A DNA stretch of 64,000 nt from SIG603 sp963589785 (GCA_963589785.1 CAVAMJ010000007.1:1-64000), one strand, 5' to 3'. Shown: positions 49,627 through 58,799, numbered from the stretch's first letter. Notes: generated from the sequence alone by a model not told the origin. Numbers and translations are program-made.

Positions 49627-51042
49627 CTACCGTCCCAGACCGAACATCTCAATCAAGAGAAGCCATACAAGACCGTAGTAGGTAACAACGGCAACAAGGT
49701 CGTTAACCGTAGTGATGAGCGGACCGGATGCAACAGCCGGGTCGACACCGATTTTGTGGAAAAACATTGGTACAACCGTACCGACAAGTGAACTGATAAC
49801 CATTGCAACCACAAGAGAAAATCCGACGCATCCCGAAATCAAAAATGCATAGTGTACAGGATTATGCTTGAAGAGCATGATGTAAAGTCCGACAAAGACA
49901 AAGCTTATTATGCCGAGTACAAGACCGTTAAATAATCCGACTCGCATTTCTTTGAGCACGAACATAAACTTCTCTTTTGCCTTGATGTTCTCGTCCATGA
50001 GAACACGAATTGTAACAGCAAGGGACTGCGTTCCTACGTTACCCGCCATATCAAGGATGAGGCTCTGGAAGCTCATGACAAGCGGAATAATCGCAACGAC
50101 TGTTTCAAAAATACCTACGACACTCGATACGCCCATGCCAAGGAGCAAAAGAACGCAAAGCCAAGGCAGACGCTTTTTCATACTGTCGCCAAGAGTTTCC
50201 TCAAGATCCTCCTCAGCAGTAAGACCGGCGAGCTTTGCATAGTCATCACCGAGCTCATCATCGACAACTTCGACAATGTCCTGTGCGGTGATAATACCGA
50301 TTATCTTATCGTCAGAATCAAGAACAGGGAGCGAGTCCTCGGAGTAGTCCTTGATATCCTCGATGCTGTCTGCTATCTTCTCGTGGTCGGTGAGGTACGG
50401 ATAGCTTGTGGTGATCAAGTCTTCAAGCTCTGTATCGCTTCTTGCGATAATCAAATCCTTGAGGTCGATAGCACCGTAAAATTTATCGTTTTCGTCTACA
50501 ACATAGATTGTAGAAATGTTATCGTTTTCGCCCGCCTGCTGAACAAGCTCACGCATTGCCTGACGAATAGTCAGGTTATTTTTGATAACGATATAGTTTG
50601 TTGTGATGTGAGAACCGATCTCGTCATCGTCATAAGACTGAATGAGCTCGATGTCCTCTCTGTCCTCTTCGTCCATGTGACGAATGATTTCTTCCTGAAC
50701 GTCCTCGTCCATTTCTTCGAGTACATCGACAGCATCGTCGGCGTCCATCTCGGAAATAATCTCGGCGGCTTCCTCGATGTCGAGTTCCTTGAAGTACTCA
50801 TCAACATCTTCGAGGTAAGCAAAAACCTCAGCGCACCTCTCTGTTCCCAAAATGCGGTAAAGTCTCTTTCTCTCGTCAGGTGTCAATTGCTCGATAGCAC
50901 CCGCAATATCGTTGTCATGGTAATCTTCGAGTCTCTCGTTTAATTCATTATCGGAAATATCACTTCTGATTAACTCAAGAAGCTCTCCGACATAGTCTTC
51001 AGCAATATCTTCAATGGTTGTTGTGATGTTCTTATCTTCCAT
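49627..51042 (-). CDS. mgtE: Magnesium transporter MgtE
   Basis: A 471-residue Mg2+ channel. The N-terminal helical superhelix (about 20-150) is very acidic with repeated E-E-M-D-x-D-x-Q-E-E units. Two CBS domains follow (about 155-275), then five membrane helices (about 305-471) with A-G-N-V-G-T-Q-S-L and V-A-S-G-P-L-I-T-T-V-N-D, the pore signatures. ATG 51042 has AGGAGG 7 bases upstream; an extension to 51120 lacks one. The upstream 470-base gap was checked for a magnesium riboswitch and none was recognised. Confidence 0.95.
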   Translation of the reverse strand: MEDKNITTTIEDIAEDYVGELLELIRSDISDNELNERLEDYHDNDIAGAIEQLTPDERKRLYRILGTERCAEVFAYLEDVDEYFKELDIEEAAEIISEMDADDAVDVLEEMDEDVQEEIIRHMDEEDREDIELIQSYDDDEIGSHITTNYIVIKNNLTIRQAMRELVQQAGENDNISTIYVVDENDKFYGAIDLKDLIIARSDTELEDLITTSYPYLTDHEKIADSIEDIKDYSEDSLPVLDSDDKIIGIITAQDIVEVVDDELGDDYAKLAGLTAEEDLEETLGDSMKKRLPWLCVLLLLGMGVSSVVGIFETVVAIIPLVMSFQSLILDMAGNVGTQSLAVTIRVLMDENIKAKEKFMFVLKEMRVGLFNGLVLGIISFVFVGLYIMLFKHNPVHYAFLISGCVGFSLVVAMVISSLVGTVVPMFFHKIGVDPAVASGPLITTVNDLVAVVTYYGLVWLLLIEMFGLGR

Positions 51043-51454
51043 TGGTAATGCCTCCTTTTCTCTGCAAACTTTTTTGGCATAAGCCGTAATTACAAACCCA
51101 AAAGGGCGCAGAAAAACCACCGCAAAAGGCGTTTTTCCTTTCTGCAGACGACAGAATTATAAATAGTAGGAGAAACACTCGAACGGTGGCGTGATTTCAA
51201 AGGCTATTTTAAGTCAGTTAAAAAAGACCTGAACAGCCCAAAACAAAGCTACATATTCGAGGATTTATACTTCTTCCTGTACTATCATGGCCGTCCATTC
51301 TTTTTTCACATCCTTTACTTTATTTTTAAGCCGAAACTCATTTAACTCTTTCGACCTCAAATATTATAAGTCCACAGGTTTTTTTAGTCAAGACTAAAGA
51401 TTGTTAAATGTAAGTAAAAAAATCTACACAAACGAAGCCTGAAATGGCAAAAGA
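51043..51454. other. Long intergenic stretch before mgtE
   Basis: About 410 bases between mgtE and the degV terminator. On the minus strand a hairpin (arms GAAAAAC/GTTTTTC near 51115-51145) lies about 75 bases before the mgtE start. TATAAT occurs further upstream without a good -35. No M-box core was found. On the plus strand a 59-codon open stretch with protein-like content is present (51166-51345). Confidence 0.4.
51166..51345 (+). pseudogene. Possible decayed gene remnant, Phe/Tyr-rich
   Basis: An open stretch of 59 codons between a TAA and a TAA has no start codon or ribosome binding site, but its translation looks protein-like. It begins G-E-T-L-E-R-W-R-D-F-K-G-Y-F and later reads E-D-L-Y-F-F-L-Y-Y-H-G-R-P. 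It ends in a hydrophobic F-F-F-H-I-L-Y-F-I-F-K. Alternatively this is chance reading of a leader RNA on the other strand. Family not recognised. Confidence 0.25.
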
Positions 51455-51480
51455 AAAAGCGTCCCGAAAAGAACGCTTTT
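51455..51480 (-). terminator. Intrinsic terminator after first degV
   Basis: Minus strand 8-bp stem AAAAGCGT / ACGCTTTT, 10-base loop, then TCTTTTG. Confidence 0.8.
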
Positions 51481-51514
51481 ATAATACATCTGATATTCAA
51501 ATATTATCAGCAAC

Positions 51515-52381
51515 TCAGACACTCTGACCGAGTATTGTCTTTGCTACGCCGATACCAAGAACTCCGTCGCCTAAGTGACAGCAAAGGCTAATCGGAAGCG
51601 GATGACAAACTACACGCATGCCCGGAAATGCCTCTGCAACTTCCTTATGCCACTGAGCGCCGTACATCTTGTCGCCAGAATAAGCAACAGCAATGCTGAT
51701 TTTGTCGCCCTTGAAGCGTGTTTCAACATCATTCTTTACAGCCTCAAGCATGATAGCCTTAGCCTTGTCCATGCCTCTTGCCTTTTTGAAAGAATCAAGC
51801 TTGTCTCCCTGAATCTGGAGAACAGGCTTAAGACCGAGAACCGCACCGACTGCCGCCGCAGACTTCGAAACTCTGCCGCTCTTCTTGAGAAGCTCGAGGG
51901 TATTAACCGTGACATATGTTGTCTGAGAAAGTGCCTCTCTGTCAAGCACCGCTTTTATTTCCTTTGCATTCAAGCCAAAATCAGCGAGCACACATGCATC
52001 CTGAACGGAGAAAATAAGCGGAACGGAAACTCTGCGGTTATCGACAACCTGAACTCTACCGTCATAGTCCTTTGAGAGAGCCGTAGCGGTATTGCAAGAA
52101 CCTGAAAGTCCTGCCGACATCGGAATGTAGACTACATCCTCATATTCATCGAGAGCGTTCTCCCATGCGGTGATAACAGCATCGGGCGAAGGCTGTGAAG
52201 TGCTGACATCTGCGCCCTGCTTGAGTTTCTCAAAAAACTCCTCGCTTGTGCAAGTCACCCCCTCAAGATGCTGCTTTCCGTCAATCGAAAACGGCATTGG
52301 AACAAGAGTGACGCCGAGTGACTGTGCCTCATCGTGTGTAAGTCCGCCGTTTGTGTCGGTAATAATACAGGTTTTTCTCAT
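51515..52381 (-). CDS. DegV family fatty-acid-binding protein
   Basis: A 288-residue cytoplasmic DegV (EDD fold) protein. Members bind a fatty acid and, as FakB, present it to the FakA kinase; others are uncharacterised. The start T-C-I-I-T-D-T-N-G-G-L-T and V-Y-I-P-M-S-A-G-L-S-G-S-C-N-T-A are family signatures. It has a clear paralogue immediately upstream (52545-53399), with similar length and colinear sequence, so the pair arose by tandem duplication. They are separated by a terminator, so they are regulated apart. No fakA gene is seen here. Confidence 0.9.
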   Translation of the reverse strand: MRKTCIITDTNGGLTHDEAQSLGVTLVPMPFSIDGKQHLEGVTCTSEEFFEKLKQGADVSTSQPSPDAVITAWENALDEYEDVVYIPMSAGLSGSCNTATALSKDYDGRVQVVDNRRVSVPLIFSVQDACVLADFGLNAKEIKAVLDREALSQTTYVTVNTLELLKKSGRVSKSAAAVGAVLGLKPVLQIQGDKLDSFKKARGMDKAKAIMLEAVKNDVETRFKGDKISIAVAYSGDKMYGAQWHKEVAEAFPGMRVVCHPLPISLCCHLGDGVLGIGVAKTILGQSV

Positions 52382-52493
52382 TTTTATTGTCTCCTATTGC
52401 AGGTGTATAATCTAATAAGTTGATTTAATTCATAAACTAAATTTGATTATACATTATTTATCAATTCTTGTCTATAACGAAATTGTAAACAAA

Positions 52494-52521
52494 AAGGCTT
52501 CGCCCAAACAGACAAAGCCTT
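52494..52521 (-). terminator. Intrinsic terminator after second degV
   Basis: Minus strand 9-bp stem AAGGCTTTG / CGAAGCCTT with one wobble, 10-base loop, then TTTGTTT. Confidence 0.85.
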
Positions 52522-52544
52522 AATTGCATAAATTGATTATAAAA

Positions 52545-53399
52545 TCAAAGAATTTTGGTAACCGCAACAGCCATTGCGCCCTCACCGATGTGACAGCAAA
52601 TGCTTATCGGGAGCGGATGCATGAAGACACTTTCGCCGGGGAAAGCTTCTTCAACCTGTTTTTTCCACTTTTCAGCTTCTGCGATATTTGTACCGGAATA
52701 AGCCACGGCAATTTGATGATTGATACCGTTAAAGCGATTTTCCAAATCATCCTTTATGGCGTCGAGCATAATCAGCTTAGCCTTGTCCATGCCTCTCGCC
52801 TTTTTGTAAGCGTCAAGCTTGCCGCCCTGAATCTGCAGAACGGGCTTGAGACCTAAAACAGTGGCAAGTGCGGCACCGGCCTTGGTAACTCGTCCGCTTT
52901 TCTTCAAAAGCTCCAGCGTATTAACCGTGATATAAATCGACTGCTCAGCTGCCTCACGCTCCAAAACCGACTTGATTTCGCTTGCACTCATGCCGTACTT
53001 AGAAAGTCTGACGGCATCAAGCACTGACTGGTAAAGTGAAAGTGAAATTCTTCTGTTGTCGACAACCTGTACTCTGCCGTCATATTCCTTGGAAAGGCCC
53101 TCGGCAGTATTGTACGAGCTTGAAAGCGATGAGCTCATCGGTAAATAGACGATTGACTCGTACTCCTCAAGTATAGAATCCCATGTCTCCAGAATATCAG
53201 CAGGAGACGGCTGAGAGGTAACTACATCAGCACCCATTCCGAGCTTTTTGAAAAACTCCTCATAGGTACATGTGACATTCTCGAGGTGTGCGACACCGTC
53301 AATTGTGAACGGCATAGGAACAACGCTTACACCTAAGCTTTCTGCGGTTTCTGTACTGATTCCGCTGTTTGTATCCGTTACTATTCTTACTTTTTTCAT
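52545..53399 (-). CDS. DegV family fatty-acid-binding protein (paralogue)
   Basis: A 284-residue DegV protein, paralogue of the one at 51515-52381: R-I-V-T-D-T-N-S-G-I-S, V-Y-L-P-M-S-S-S-L-S-S-S-Y-N-T-A, V-V-D-N-R-R-I-S. The lipid-contacting Ser/Thr region is conserved in type but differs in residues, which may give a different fatty acid preference (inference). It begins 13 bases after the glnS stop and is therefore the last gene of the NUDIX-gltX-glnS-degV unit. Confidence 0.9.
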   Translation of the reverse strand: MKKVRIVTDTNSGISTETAESLGVSVVPMPFTIDGVAHLENVTCTYEEFFKKLGMGADVVTSQPSPADILETWDSILEEYESIVYLPMSSSLSSSYNTAEGLSKEYDGRVQVVDNRRISLSLYQSVLDAVRLSKYGMSASEIKSVLEREAAEQSIYITVNTLELLKKSGRVTKAGAALATVLGLKPVLQIQGGKLDAYKKARGMDKAKLIMLDAIKDDLENRFNGINHQIAVAYSGTNIAEAEKWKKQVEEAFPGESVFMHPLPISICCHIGEGAMAVAVTKIL

Positions 53400-53412
53400 T
53401 ATTATCTAAACC

Positions 53413-55107
53413 TTATTTCTTCTTGAAAGAATCCTTGAGTGAAACCGAGCGGTTGAACACAAGATGATCCTCTGTGCTGTCCTTGCTGTCAGCGCAGAAA
53501 TATCCCTGTCTCATAAACTGGAAAGAATCACCCGGCTTTGCGTCCTTGAGTGACTTCTCTACCTTGCAGTTTGAAAGAACCGTGAGAGCGTCCTTGTTCA
53601 TAACTTCGAGATAATCGTAGTTGTCAGGATCCGGAACAGTGAAGAGATTGTCATAAAGTCTGAGTTCAGCGTCCTCGCAGTCTCTAGCGTTGACCCAGTG
53701 AATTGTAGACTTAATCTTTCTTCCGTCTGCGGGATTTCCTCCTCTTGAGTTCTCATCGTACTCAGCGAGTACCTCGACAACGTTCCCGTTCTCGTCCTTG
53801 CGGCAGCCTGTGCACTTTACGATATATGTGCCCTTGAGTCTGACTTCGTTTCCGGGGAAAAGTCTGAAGTACTTCTTGACAGGTTCCTCCATGAAGTCCT
53901 CTTTCTCGATCCAGAGGTCACGGCTGAAAGTAACTTCTCTTGTGCCATCCTCGGGGCGGTTAGGATTGTTCTCTGTGACGAAAATCTCTTCCTTATCCTC
54001 AGGGTAGTTAGTGATTGTAAGCTTTACAGGATCTGTGACAGCCATAACTCTCTTTGCTCTCATGTTGAGATCTTCTCTCAAGCAGAACTCGAGGAAGCTG
54101 TATTCAACTGTGGAGTCAACCTTGCTGACGCCGTTTCTCTCGGAGAAATTGCGGATAGCCTCAGGTGTGTAGCCGCGTCTTCTCAAGCCGCAGATTGTAG
54201 GCATTCTCGGATCGTCCCAACCGTCAACCAAGCCGTTCTCAACGAGATAGCGAAGCTTTCTCTTAGACATAACGGTGTAATTAATTCCGAGTCTTGCGAA
54301 CTCAATCTGTCTGGGCTTTGCCGGGAGCCACTCTGCGCAGTTCTCGATAACCCAGTCATAAAGCGGTCTGTGGTTCTCGAACTCGAGTGAGCAAAGTGAA
54401 TGAGTAATCTCTTCCATAGCATCCTCAATCGGATGAGCGAAGTCATACATCGGATAGATGCACCACTTCTTGCCTGTTCTGTGATGCGGAAGATAGTTAA
54501 TTCTGTAGATAACAGGGTCACGCATATTGAAGTTGCCCGATGCAAGATCAATCTTAGCACGAAGAGTGATTTTTCCCTCCTCGAACTCGCCGTTCTTCAT
54601 CTTCTCGAAAAGCTCGAGGCTCTCCTCAACCGGTCTATCTCTGAACGGTGACTTTGCGGGAGTTGTGAGGTCGCCTCTGAACTCCTTGACCTGCTCAGCT
54701 GTGAGCTCGCAGACATAAGCCAAGCCCTTCTTGATGAGACCTACTGCGCACTCATACATCTTGTCGAAATAATCGGAAGCGTAATAGAATCTGTCCTCCC
54801 AGTCGTAGCCGAGCCAGTGGATATCCTCTTTTATTGCATCGACAAACTCAACGTCCTCTTTAGTCGGGTTTGTGTCGTCCATTCGAAGGTTAGCAATTCC
54901 GCCGAAGCGCTCTGCTGTGCCGAAGTCAACATAGATTGCCTTAGCATGACCGATGTGAAGATAGCCGTTCGGCTCAGGTGGAAAACGGGTATGAACCTGT
55001 TTTCCCTCAAAGCGTCCGCCCTCAGCAATATCCTCTTTAATAAAACTGTCGATAAAATTGGTGACAGCTTCCTCTTCGTTAGCCTTTACTTCGATGTTGT
55101 CACTCAT
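53413..55107 (-). CDS. glnS: Glutaminyl-tRNA synthetase
   Basis: A 564-residue class I synthetase. The HIGH motif appears as P-P-E-P-N-G-Y-L-H-I-G-H-A-K and the KMSKS-like loop as V-M-S-K-R-K. The two C-terminal anticodon-binding beta-barrels are present (about 340-564). GlnRS is found in only a part of the Bacillota, many of which use GatCAB instead. It lies 40 bases downstream of gltX. Confidence 0.96.
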   Translation of the reverse strand: MSDNIEVKANEEEAVTNFIDSFIKEDIAEGGRFEGKQVHTRFPPEPNGYLHIGHAKAIYVDFGTAERFGGIANLRMDDTNPTKEDVEFVDAIKEDIHWLGYDWEDRFYYASDYFDKMYECAVGLIKKGLAYVCELTAEQVKEFRGDLTTPAKSPFRDRPVEESLELFEKMKNGEFEEGKITLRAKIDLASGNFNMRDPVIYRINYLPHHRTGKKWCIYPMYDFAHPIEDAMEEITHSLCSLEFENHRPLYDWVIENCAEWLPAKPRQIEFARLGINYTVMSKRKLRYLVENGLVDGWDDPRMPTICGLRRRGYTPEAIRNFSERNGVSKVDSTVEYSFLEFCLREDLNMRAKRVMAVTDPVKLTITNYPEDKEEIFVTENNPNRPEDGTREVTFSRDLWIEKEDFMEEPVKKYFRLFPGNEVRLKGTYIVKCTGCRKDENGNVVEVLAEYDENSRGGNPADGRKIKSTIHWVNARDCEDAELRLYDNLFTVPDPDNYDYLEVMNKDALTVLSNCKVEKSLKDAKPGDSFQFMRQGYFCADSKDSTEDHLVFNRSVSLKDSFKKK

Positions 55108-55147
55108 ATTCTCTCTTTCCTTTCGTTAAAATATATTCTGAAAATCC

Positions 55148-56596
55148 TTAATTTAACTTAGCAAGACCGTCCTTAAGTCTCTTGAGTGCCTCTTCCTTAC
55201 CGAGGAAAGCAAGAACCTCCATGGCTCCGCCTGGGGTAACAGTCTGTCCGGCTGCGGCAATTCTTACAGGCCAGAGAAGCGTGCCGTTCTTTACGCCGAG
55301 CTTCTCTGCGAGCGGAATTAATGCATCGTGGATAGGATCTATTCTCCAGTCCTCAACACCCTCGAGAACCTCAATTGCGTTTGAGAGCATAACAGGTGCA
55401 TTCTCAAGGTTTGCCTTGCTCTTCTTGTTGACAAAGAGATCTGCGGTATACTCCGGCTGATGAGCAAAGAACTCGATCTTCTCGGGAATCTCGTTGAACT
55501 TGTTTACTCTTGGCTGAAGAACCTCGTCAAGAATAGAGAAGTCATAGTCTCCGTCACCGAGAACAGATCTGTAATACGGCATTGCGTGGCTCTGGAACTC
55601 TTCCTTTGACATTCTCTTGATGTATTCGCCGTTGAACCAAAGAAGCTTGTCGTAGTCAAATACAGCAGGGCTCTTGGAAATTCCGCTGATTGAGAAATTC
55701 TCCTCAAGCTCCTTAAGGCTAAATATCTCCTGGGTGTCCTTAGGTGCCCAGCCGAGAAGTGCTATGTAGTTTGTGATAACCTCCGGGAGGTAGCCCTCGT
55801 CCACAAGTCCCTGGAAGCTTGTTGAGCCGTGGCGCTTTGAAAGCTTGGAAACAGAACCGTCCTCGTTCTTGCCCATAATGAGCGGAAGATGAACATAAGT
55901 CGGAACATCCCAGCCGAATGCCTCATAAAGAAGATTGTACTTAGGTGATGATGAAAGATACTCACTGCCACGAACAACATGAGTGATGTTCATGAGGTGA
56001 TCGTCAATAACATTAGCGAAGTTGTAGGTTGGGAATCCGTCTGTTTTAAGAAGAATCTGGTCCTCAAGTTCCTCATTGTTAACTGTGATTGTGCCATAGA
56101 CCTCATCAGTGAAGCTTGTTGTGCCCTCAAGCGGCATTTTCTGACGGATAACATAAGGTGTACCGGCCTCTAAAAGCTTATTAATCTCCTCCTCGGAAAG
56201 GTCACGGCAGTGACGGTCATAGCCGCCGAACTCGCTGTTCTCCTTGAGGGAATCGAGTCTCTCCTTGGAGCAGAAGCAGCGGTAAGCCTTGCCCATTTTT
56301 ACGAGAAGCTCTGCATATGGCTTATATGTGTCTTTTCTCTCACTCTGAACATACGGGCCGTAATCGCCGCCGATATCGGGGCCTTCATCGTGCTTAAGTC
56401 CGACTGTTTCGAGAGTTTTGTATATGATATCGGTAGCGCCCTCAACAAAGCGCTCCTGATCTGTATCTTCAATTCTTAAAATAAATTTGCCGCCCTGGCT
56501 CTTTGCTACGAGATACTCGTAAAGAGCTGTTCTGAGGTTACCGACATGCATGAAGCCTGTCGGGCTTGGAGCAAATCTTGTTCTAACTTCTGCCAT
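55148..56596 (-). CDS. gltX: Glutamyl-tRNA synthetase
   Basis: A 482-residue class I synthetase. The HIGH-like motif is A-P-S-P-T-G-F-M-H-V-G-N, the KMSKS loop is K-L-S-K-R-H-G, and an all-helical bacterial anticodon domain covers about 330-482. ATG 56596 has AAAGGAC upstream; an N-terminal extension to 56662 is hydrophobic and not family-like. It is paired with glnS in the same unit. Confidence 0.97.
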   Translation of the reverse strand: MAEVRTRFAPSPTGFMHVGNLRTALYEYLVAKSQGGKFILRIEDTDQERFVEGATDIIYKTLETVGLKHDEGPDIGGDYGPYVQSERKDTYKPYAELLVKMGKAYRCFCSKERLDSLKENSEFGGYDRHCRDLSEEEINKLLEAGTPYVIRQKMPLEGTTSFTDEVYGTITVNNEELEDQILLKTDGFPTYNFANVIDDHLMNITHVVRGSEYLSSSPKYNLLYEAFGWDVPTYVHLPLIMGKNEDGSVSKLSKRHGSTSFQGLVDEGYLPEVITNYIALLGWAPKDTQEIFSLKELEENFSISGISKSPAVFDYDKLLWFNGEYIKRMSKEEFQSHAMPYYRSVLGDGDYDFSILDEVLQPRVNKFNEIPEKIEFFAHQPEYTADLFVNKKSKANLENAPVMLSNAIEVLEGVEDWRIDPIHDALIPLAEKLGVKNGTLLWPVRIAAAGQTVTPGGAMEVLAFLGKEEALKRLKDGLAKLN

Positions 56597-56677
56597 TTTA
56601 AATAGCGTCCTTTCTTCAATAACGATAAAGATTATTTTAATATAAAACAAAGGATTTATCAAGACTTAGGCACAAAA

Positions 56678-57151
56678 TCAGTATCGATTAAGTGTAAAAT
56701 CCTCTAATTTTCCGTTTTTGTAGTTAAGCTTTAGGCTAAAAAAACTATCGTTTGTGCTAAGCTCTCCCAAAAAGACCTTGTCGCCCTCCCAGAGATTGAG
56801 ACTTTCGATTTTAGATTTTTCTACCCATTCAAGCTTGCCCTCGTCGCACTGCTTGATTTCACCCGTGAATTCATCACAAGTAAAAAGGTGCATATATTCG
56901 GTTATGTCATCATCGGAAACAAAAGTGACCACCGATCTGAATTTAAGCTTATCGGCATTAAGCCCCGTCTCCTCTTTTATTTCTCTTTTTATGCAGTCCT
57001 CGGGACTTTCTCCGAATTCAAAGTGACCGCCGACGCCTATCCACTTATCACGGTTTAGGTCGTTTTTCTTGCTCACTCTGTGGAGCATAAGATATTTCTC
57101 GTCCTTTTCTATGTAGCAAAGTGTAGTTAAGCTGACATTTCTCTCGGGCAT
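56678..57151 (-). CDS. NUDIX hydrolase (8-oxo-dGTP diphosphatase type)
   Basis: A 157-residue NUDIX protein. The box reads G-G-H-F-E-F-G-E-S-P-E-D then R-E-I-K-E-E-T-G-L, which fits G-x5-E-x7-R-E-U-x-E-E-x-G. Its N terminus (N-V-S-L-T-T-L-C-Y-I-E-K-D) and later F-x-C-D-E-F-T-G-E are typical of MutT-like proteins of Bacillota that clean oxidised dNTPs, but the substrate is not certain. ATG 57151 follows AAGGAG; an extension to 57199 is not family-like. It has its own promoter just after a glycine riboswitch terminator. Confidence 0.86.
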   Translation of the reverse strand: MPERNVSLTTLCYIEKDEKYLMLHRVSKKNDLNRDKWIGVGGHFEFGESPEDCIKREIKEETGLNADKLKFRSVVTFVSDDDITEYMHLFTCDEFTGEIKQCDEGKLEWVEKSKIESLNLWEGDKVFLGELSTNDSFFSLKLNYKNGKLEDFTLNRY

Positions 57152-57186
57152 AGCTCTCCTTCTTTCCTTTATTTTTCTATGTAACA

Positions 57187-57215
57187 AATATATCCGCAAG
57201 CTTTTTTTCTGTCAA
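57187..57215 (-). promoter_or_regulatory. Promoter of NUDIX-gltX-glnS-degV unit
   Basis: Minus strand TTGACA (57215-57210), 17 bp, TATATT (57192-57187), directly after the T-run of the riboswitch terminator. This suggests that the NUDIX gene does not depend on the riboswitch. Confidence 0.75.
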
Positions 57216-57248
57216 GAAAAACAAAAAAGCAGACTGTAAAAGTCTGCT
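57216..57248 (-). terminator. Terminator of the glycine riboswitch
   Basis: Minus strand stem AGCAGACT / AGTCTGCT (8 bp), loop TTTAC, then TTTTTTGTTTTTC. It lies about 37 bases after the second aptamer. Confidence 0.9.
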
Positions 57249-57284
57249 AAATCAACTATATTTCAAATATTTTTGCAGTAAAAG

Positions 57285-57436
57285 AATCCGTCCTTTTGCC
57301 TGAGAGATTCGGTCCCCCAACCTTGCACCTTCGGCACTCAAATGAGCTTCTCCGGAATCAATCCATACTCGGTCCTATCTTACGAAACCTGAGAGTGTTA
57401 CTCCTTCGGTAAATCAAATGATTTTCTCCCGAGTAT
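57285..57436 (-). ncRNA. Tandem glycine riboswitch
   Basis: Two glycine aptamers in series on the minus strand. The first has CGGGAGA, CCGAAGGAGTAA, ACTCTCAGGT and AGGACCGAGTA. The second has TCCGGAGAAGCTC, GTGCCGAAGGTGCAA, AATCTCTCAGGCAAAAGG and GGACGGA. These are the conserved cores of the gcvT-type RNA. A terminator follows. The next gene is a NUDIX hydrolase, not a glycine cleavage or transport gene. A promoter candidate lies at 57464-57492 (TTGAAA, 17 bp, TAAAAT). Confidence 0.95.
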
Positions 57437-57463
57437 TTCCTACCACATATTAAACCGTCAGTT

Positions 57464-57492
57464 ATTTTACAATATTTGAAACGAAATTTCAA
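57464..57492 (-). promoter_or_regulatory. Candidate promoter of glycine riboswitch RNA
   Basis: Minus strand TTGAAA (57492-57487), 17 bp, TAAAAT (57469-57464). Expected start near 57457, about 20 bases before the first aptamer. Confidence 0.55.
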
Positions 57493-57714
57493 GTGATGAT
57501 ATAAAATTTCTCTTTGAATTTCTGCTTTATCCAAAAGTAATTTGTCTATATCCTTAATATTATGCACCTACCTTTGCCCTTTCCCTTGAAAAAGCCTTAT
57601 TCTTATGATAGAATAGACTGAAATTCTGTTGTAAAACGACTTTCGTAAAACAACAAAACAGAAAATCAGCAATTAATCAAATTCAGAATAAATATACAAC
57701 ACGGAGGCATAACT

Positions 57715-58791
57715 ATGTGTGCAAACGAGAAAAAGACAGTTTGTGTCATATTCGGCGGCGAGAGCAGCGAATATGAGGTTTCCTGCAGATCTGCCTGCTT
57801 TATAATCGATAATCTTGACGAAGAAAAATATGATACCGTAACCCTCGGCATCACAAAAGAGGGCGGCTGGTATCTTTACAGCGGTCCGACAGAGAACATC
57901 ATGAACTACACATGGGTTGACGACGAAAACAACCGTTCATGCATCATCTCTCCCGATAAGAACACAAGAGGTCTTGTTGTTCTCGGTGACAACGGAACAT
58001 TCCAGATTGATGTTGACGTCTACTTCCCTGTTCTTCACGGAAAGAACGGTGAGGACGGAACCATCCAGGGAATCTTCAAGATGTCAGGCGTTCCGTATGT
58101 CGGATGTGCAACTCTCGCTTCTGCCATCACAATGGACAAGGCTGTCACTCACAGCCTTCTTAACAACGCAGACATCGAGCAGGCTCATTACCTCTGGTTC
58201 TTCAGAGATAAATATGACACTGATCCCGAGAAGATAGTAAACAAAATTGTTGCAAGACTTAACTTCCCTGTATTCGTTAAGCCGGCAAACGCAGGCTCCT
58301 CTGTCGGTGTCAGCAAGGTAGACACTCCGGAAGGACTTGACGCCGCAATCAAAAAGGCTGCTAAGGAAGACATCAAGGTTATAGTCGAGGAGGGCATTGT
58401 AGGTCAGGAAGTTGAATGCGCTATTCTCGGAAACCGTGACGCTGTCGCTTCCACTGTCGGCGAAATCGGCGCAAGCGCAGAGTTCTATGACTATGACGAC
58501 AAGTATAATTCAGGCACATCTGTAACCTACATTCCCGCTCACCTCTCCCAGGAGAAAATCGACGAAATCAGAAGCATCGCAGTCAGAGCATACAAGACTC
58601 TCGGCTGTGCCGGTCTTTCAAGAGTTGATTTCTTCGTACAGAAGGACGGCAAGGTTATCCTCAACGAGATCAACACTCTCCCTGGCTTCACAAGCATCAG
58701 CATGTATCCGAAGCTTTGGGCTGCAAGCGGAAAAGACGCCGCTACTCTCATCGATGAATTGATTGCAGCAGCAGAGAACAGATTTGAATGA
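57715..58791 (+). CDS. ddl: D-alanine--D-alanine ligase
   Basis: A 358-residue ATP-grasp enzyme that makes the D-Ala-D-Ala end of peptidoglycan precursors. It has V-I-F-G-G-E-S-S-E-Y-E-V-S, L-H-G-K-N-G-E-D-G-T-I-Q-G and the C-terminal L-N-E-I-N-T-L-P-G-F-T. The length is that of the long (DdlA-type) form. ATG 57715 follows GGAGGC. It is 8 bases upstream of murI. The unit ddl-murI-DUF1934-argS combines two D-amino acid steps of the wall. Confidence 0.95.
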   Translation: MCANEKKTVCVIFGGESSEYEVSCRSACFIIDNLDEEKYDTVTLGITKEGGWYLYSGPTENIMNYTWVDDENNRSCIISPDKNTRGLVVLGDNGTFQIDVDVYFPVLHGKNGEDGTIQGIFKMSGVPYVGCATLASAITMDKAVTHSLLNNADIEQAHYLWFFRDKYDTDPEKIVNKIVARLNFPVFVKPANAGSSVGVSKVDTPEGLDAAIKKAAKEDIKVIVEEGIVGQEVECAILGNRDAVASTVGEIGASAEFYDYDDKYNSGTSVTYIPAHLSQEKIDEIRSIAVRAYKTLGCAGLSRVDFFVQKDGKVILNEINTLPGFTSISMYPKLWAASGKDAATLIDELIAAAENRFE

Positions 58792-58799
58792 GGTAATTC

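Noticed and set aside
51043..51454. M-box magnesium riboswitch before mgtE
   Set aside because: None of the conserved M-box core segments was recognisable on the minus strand.
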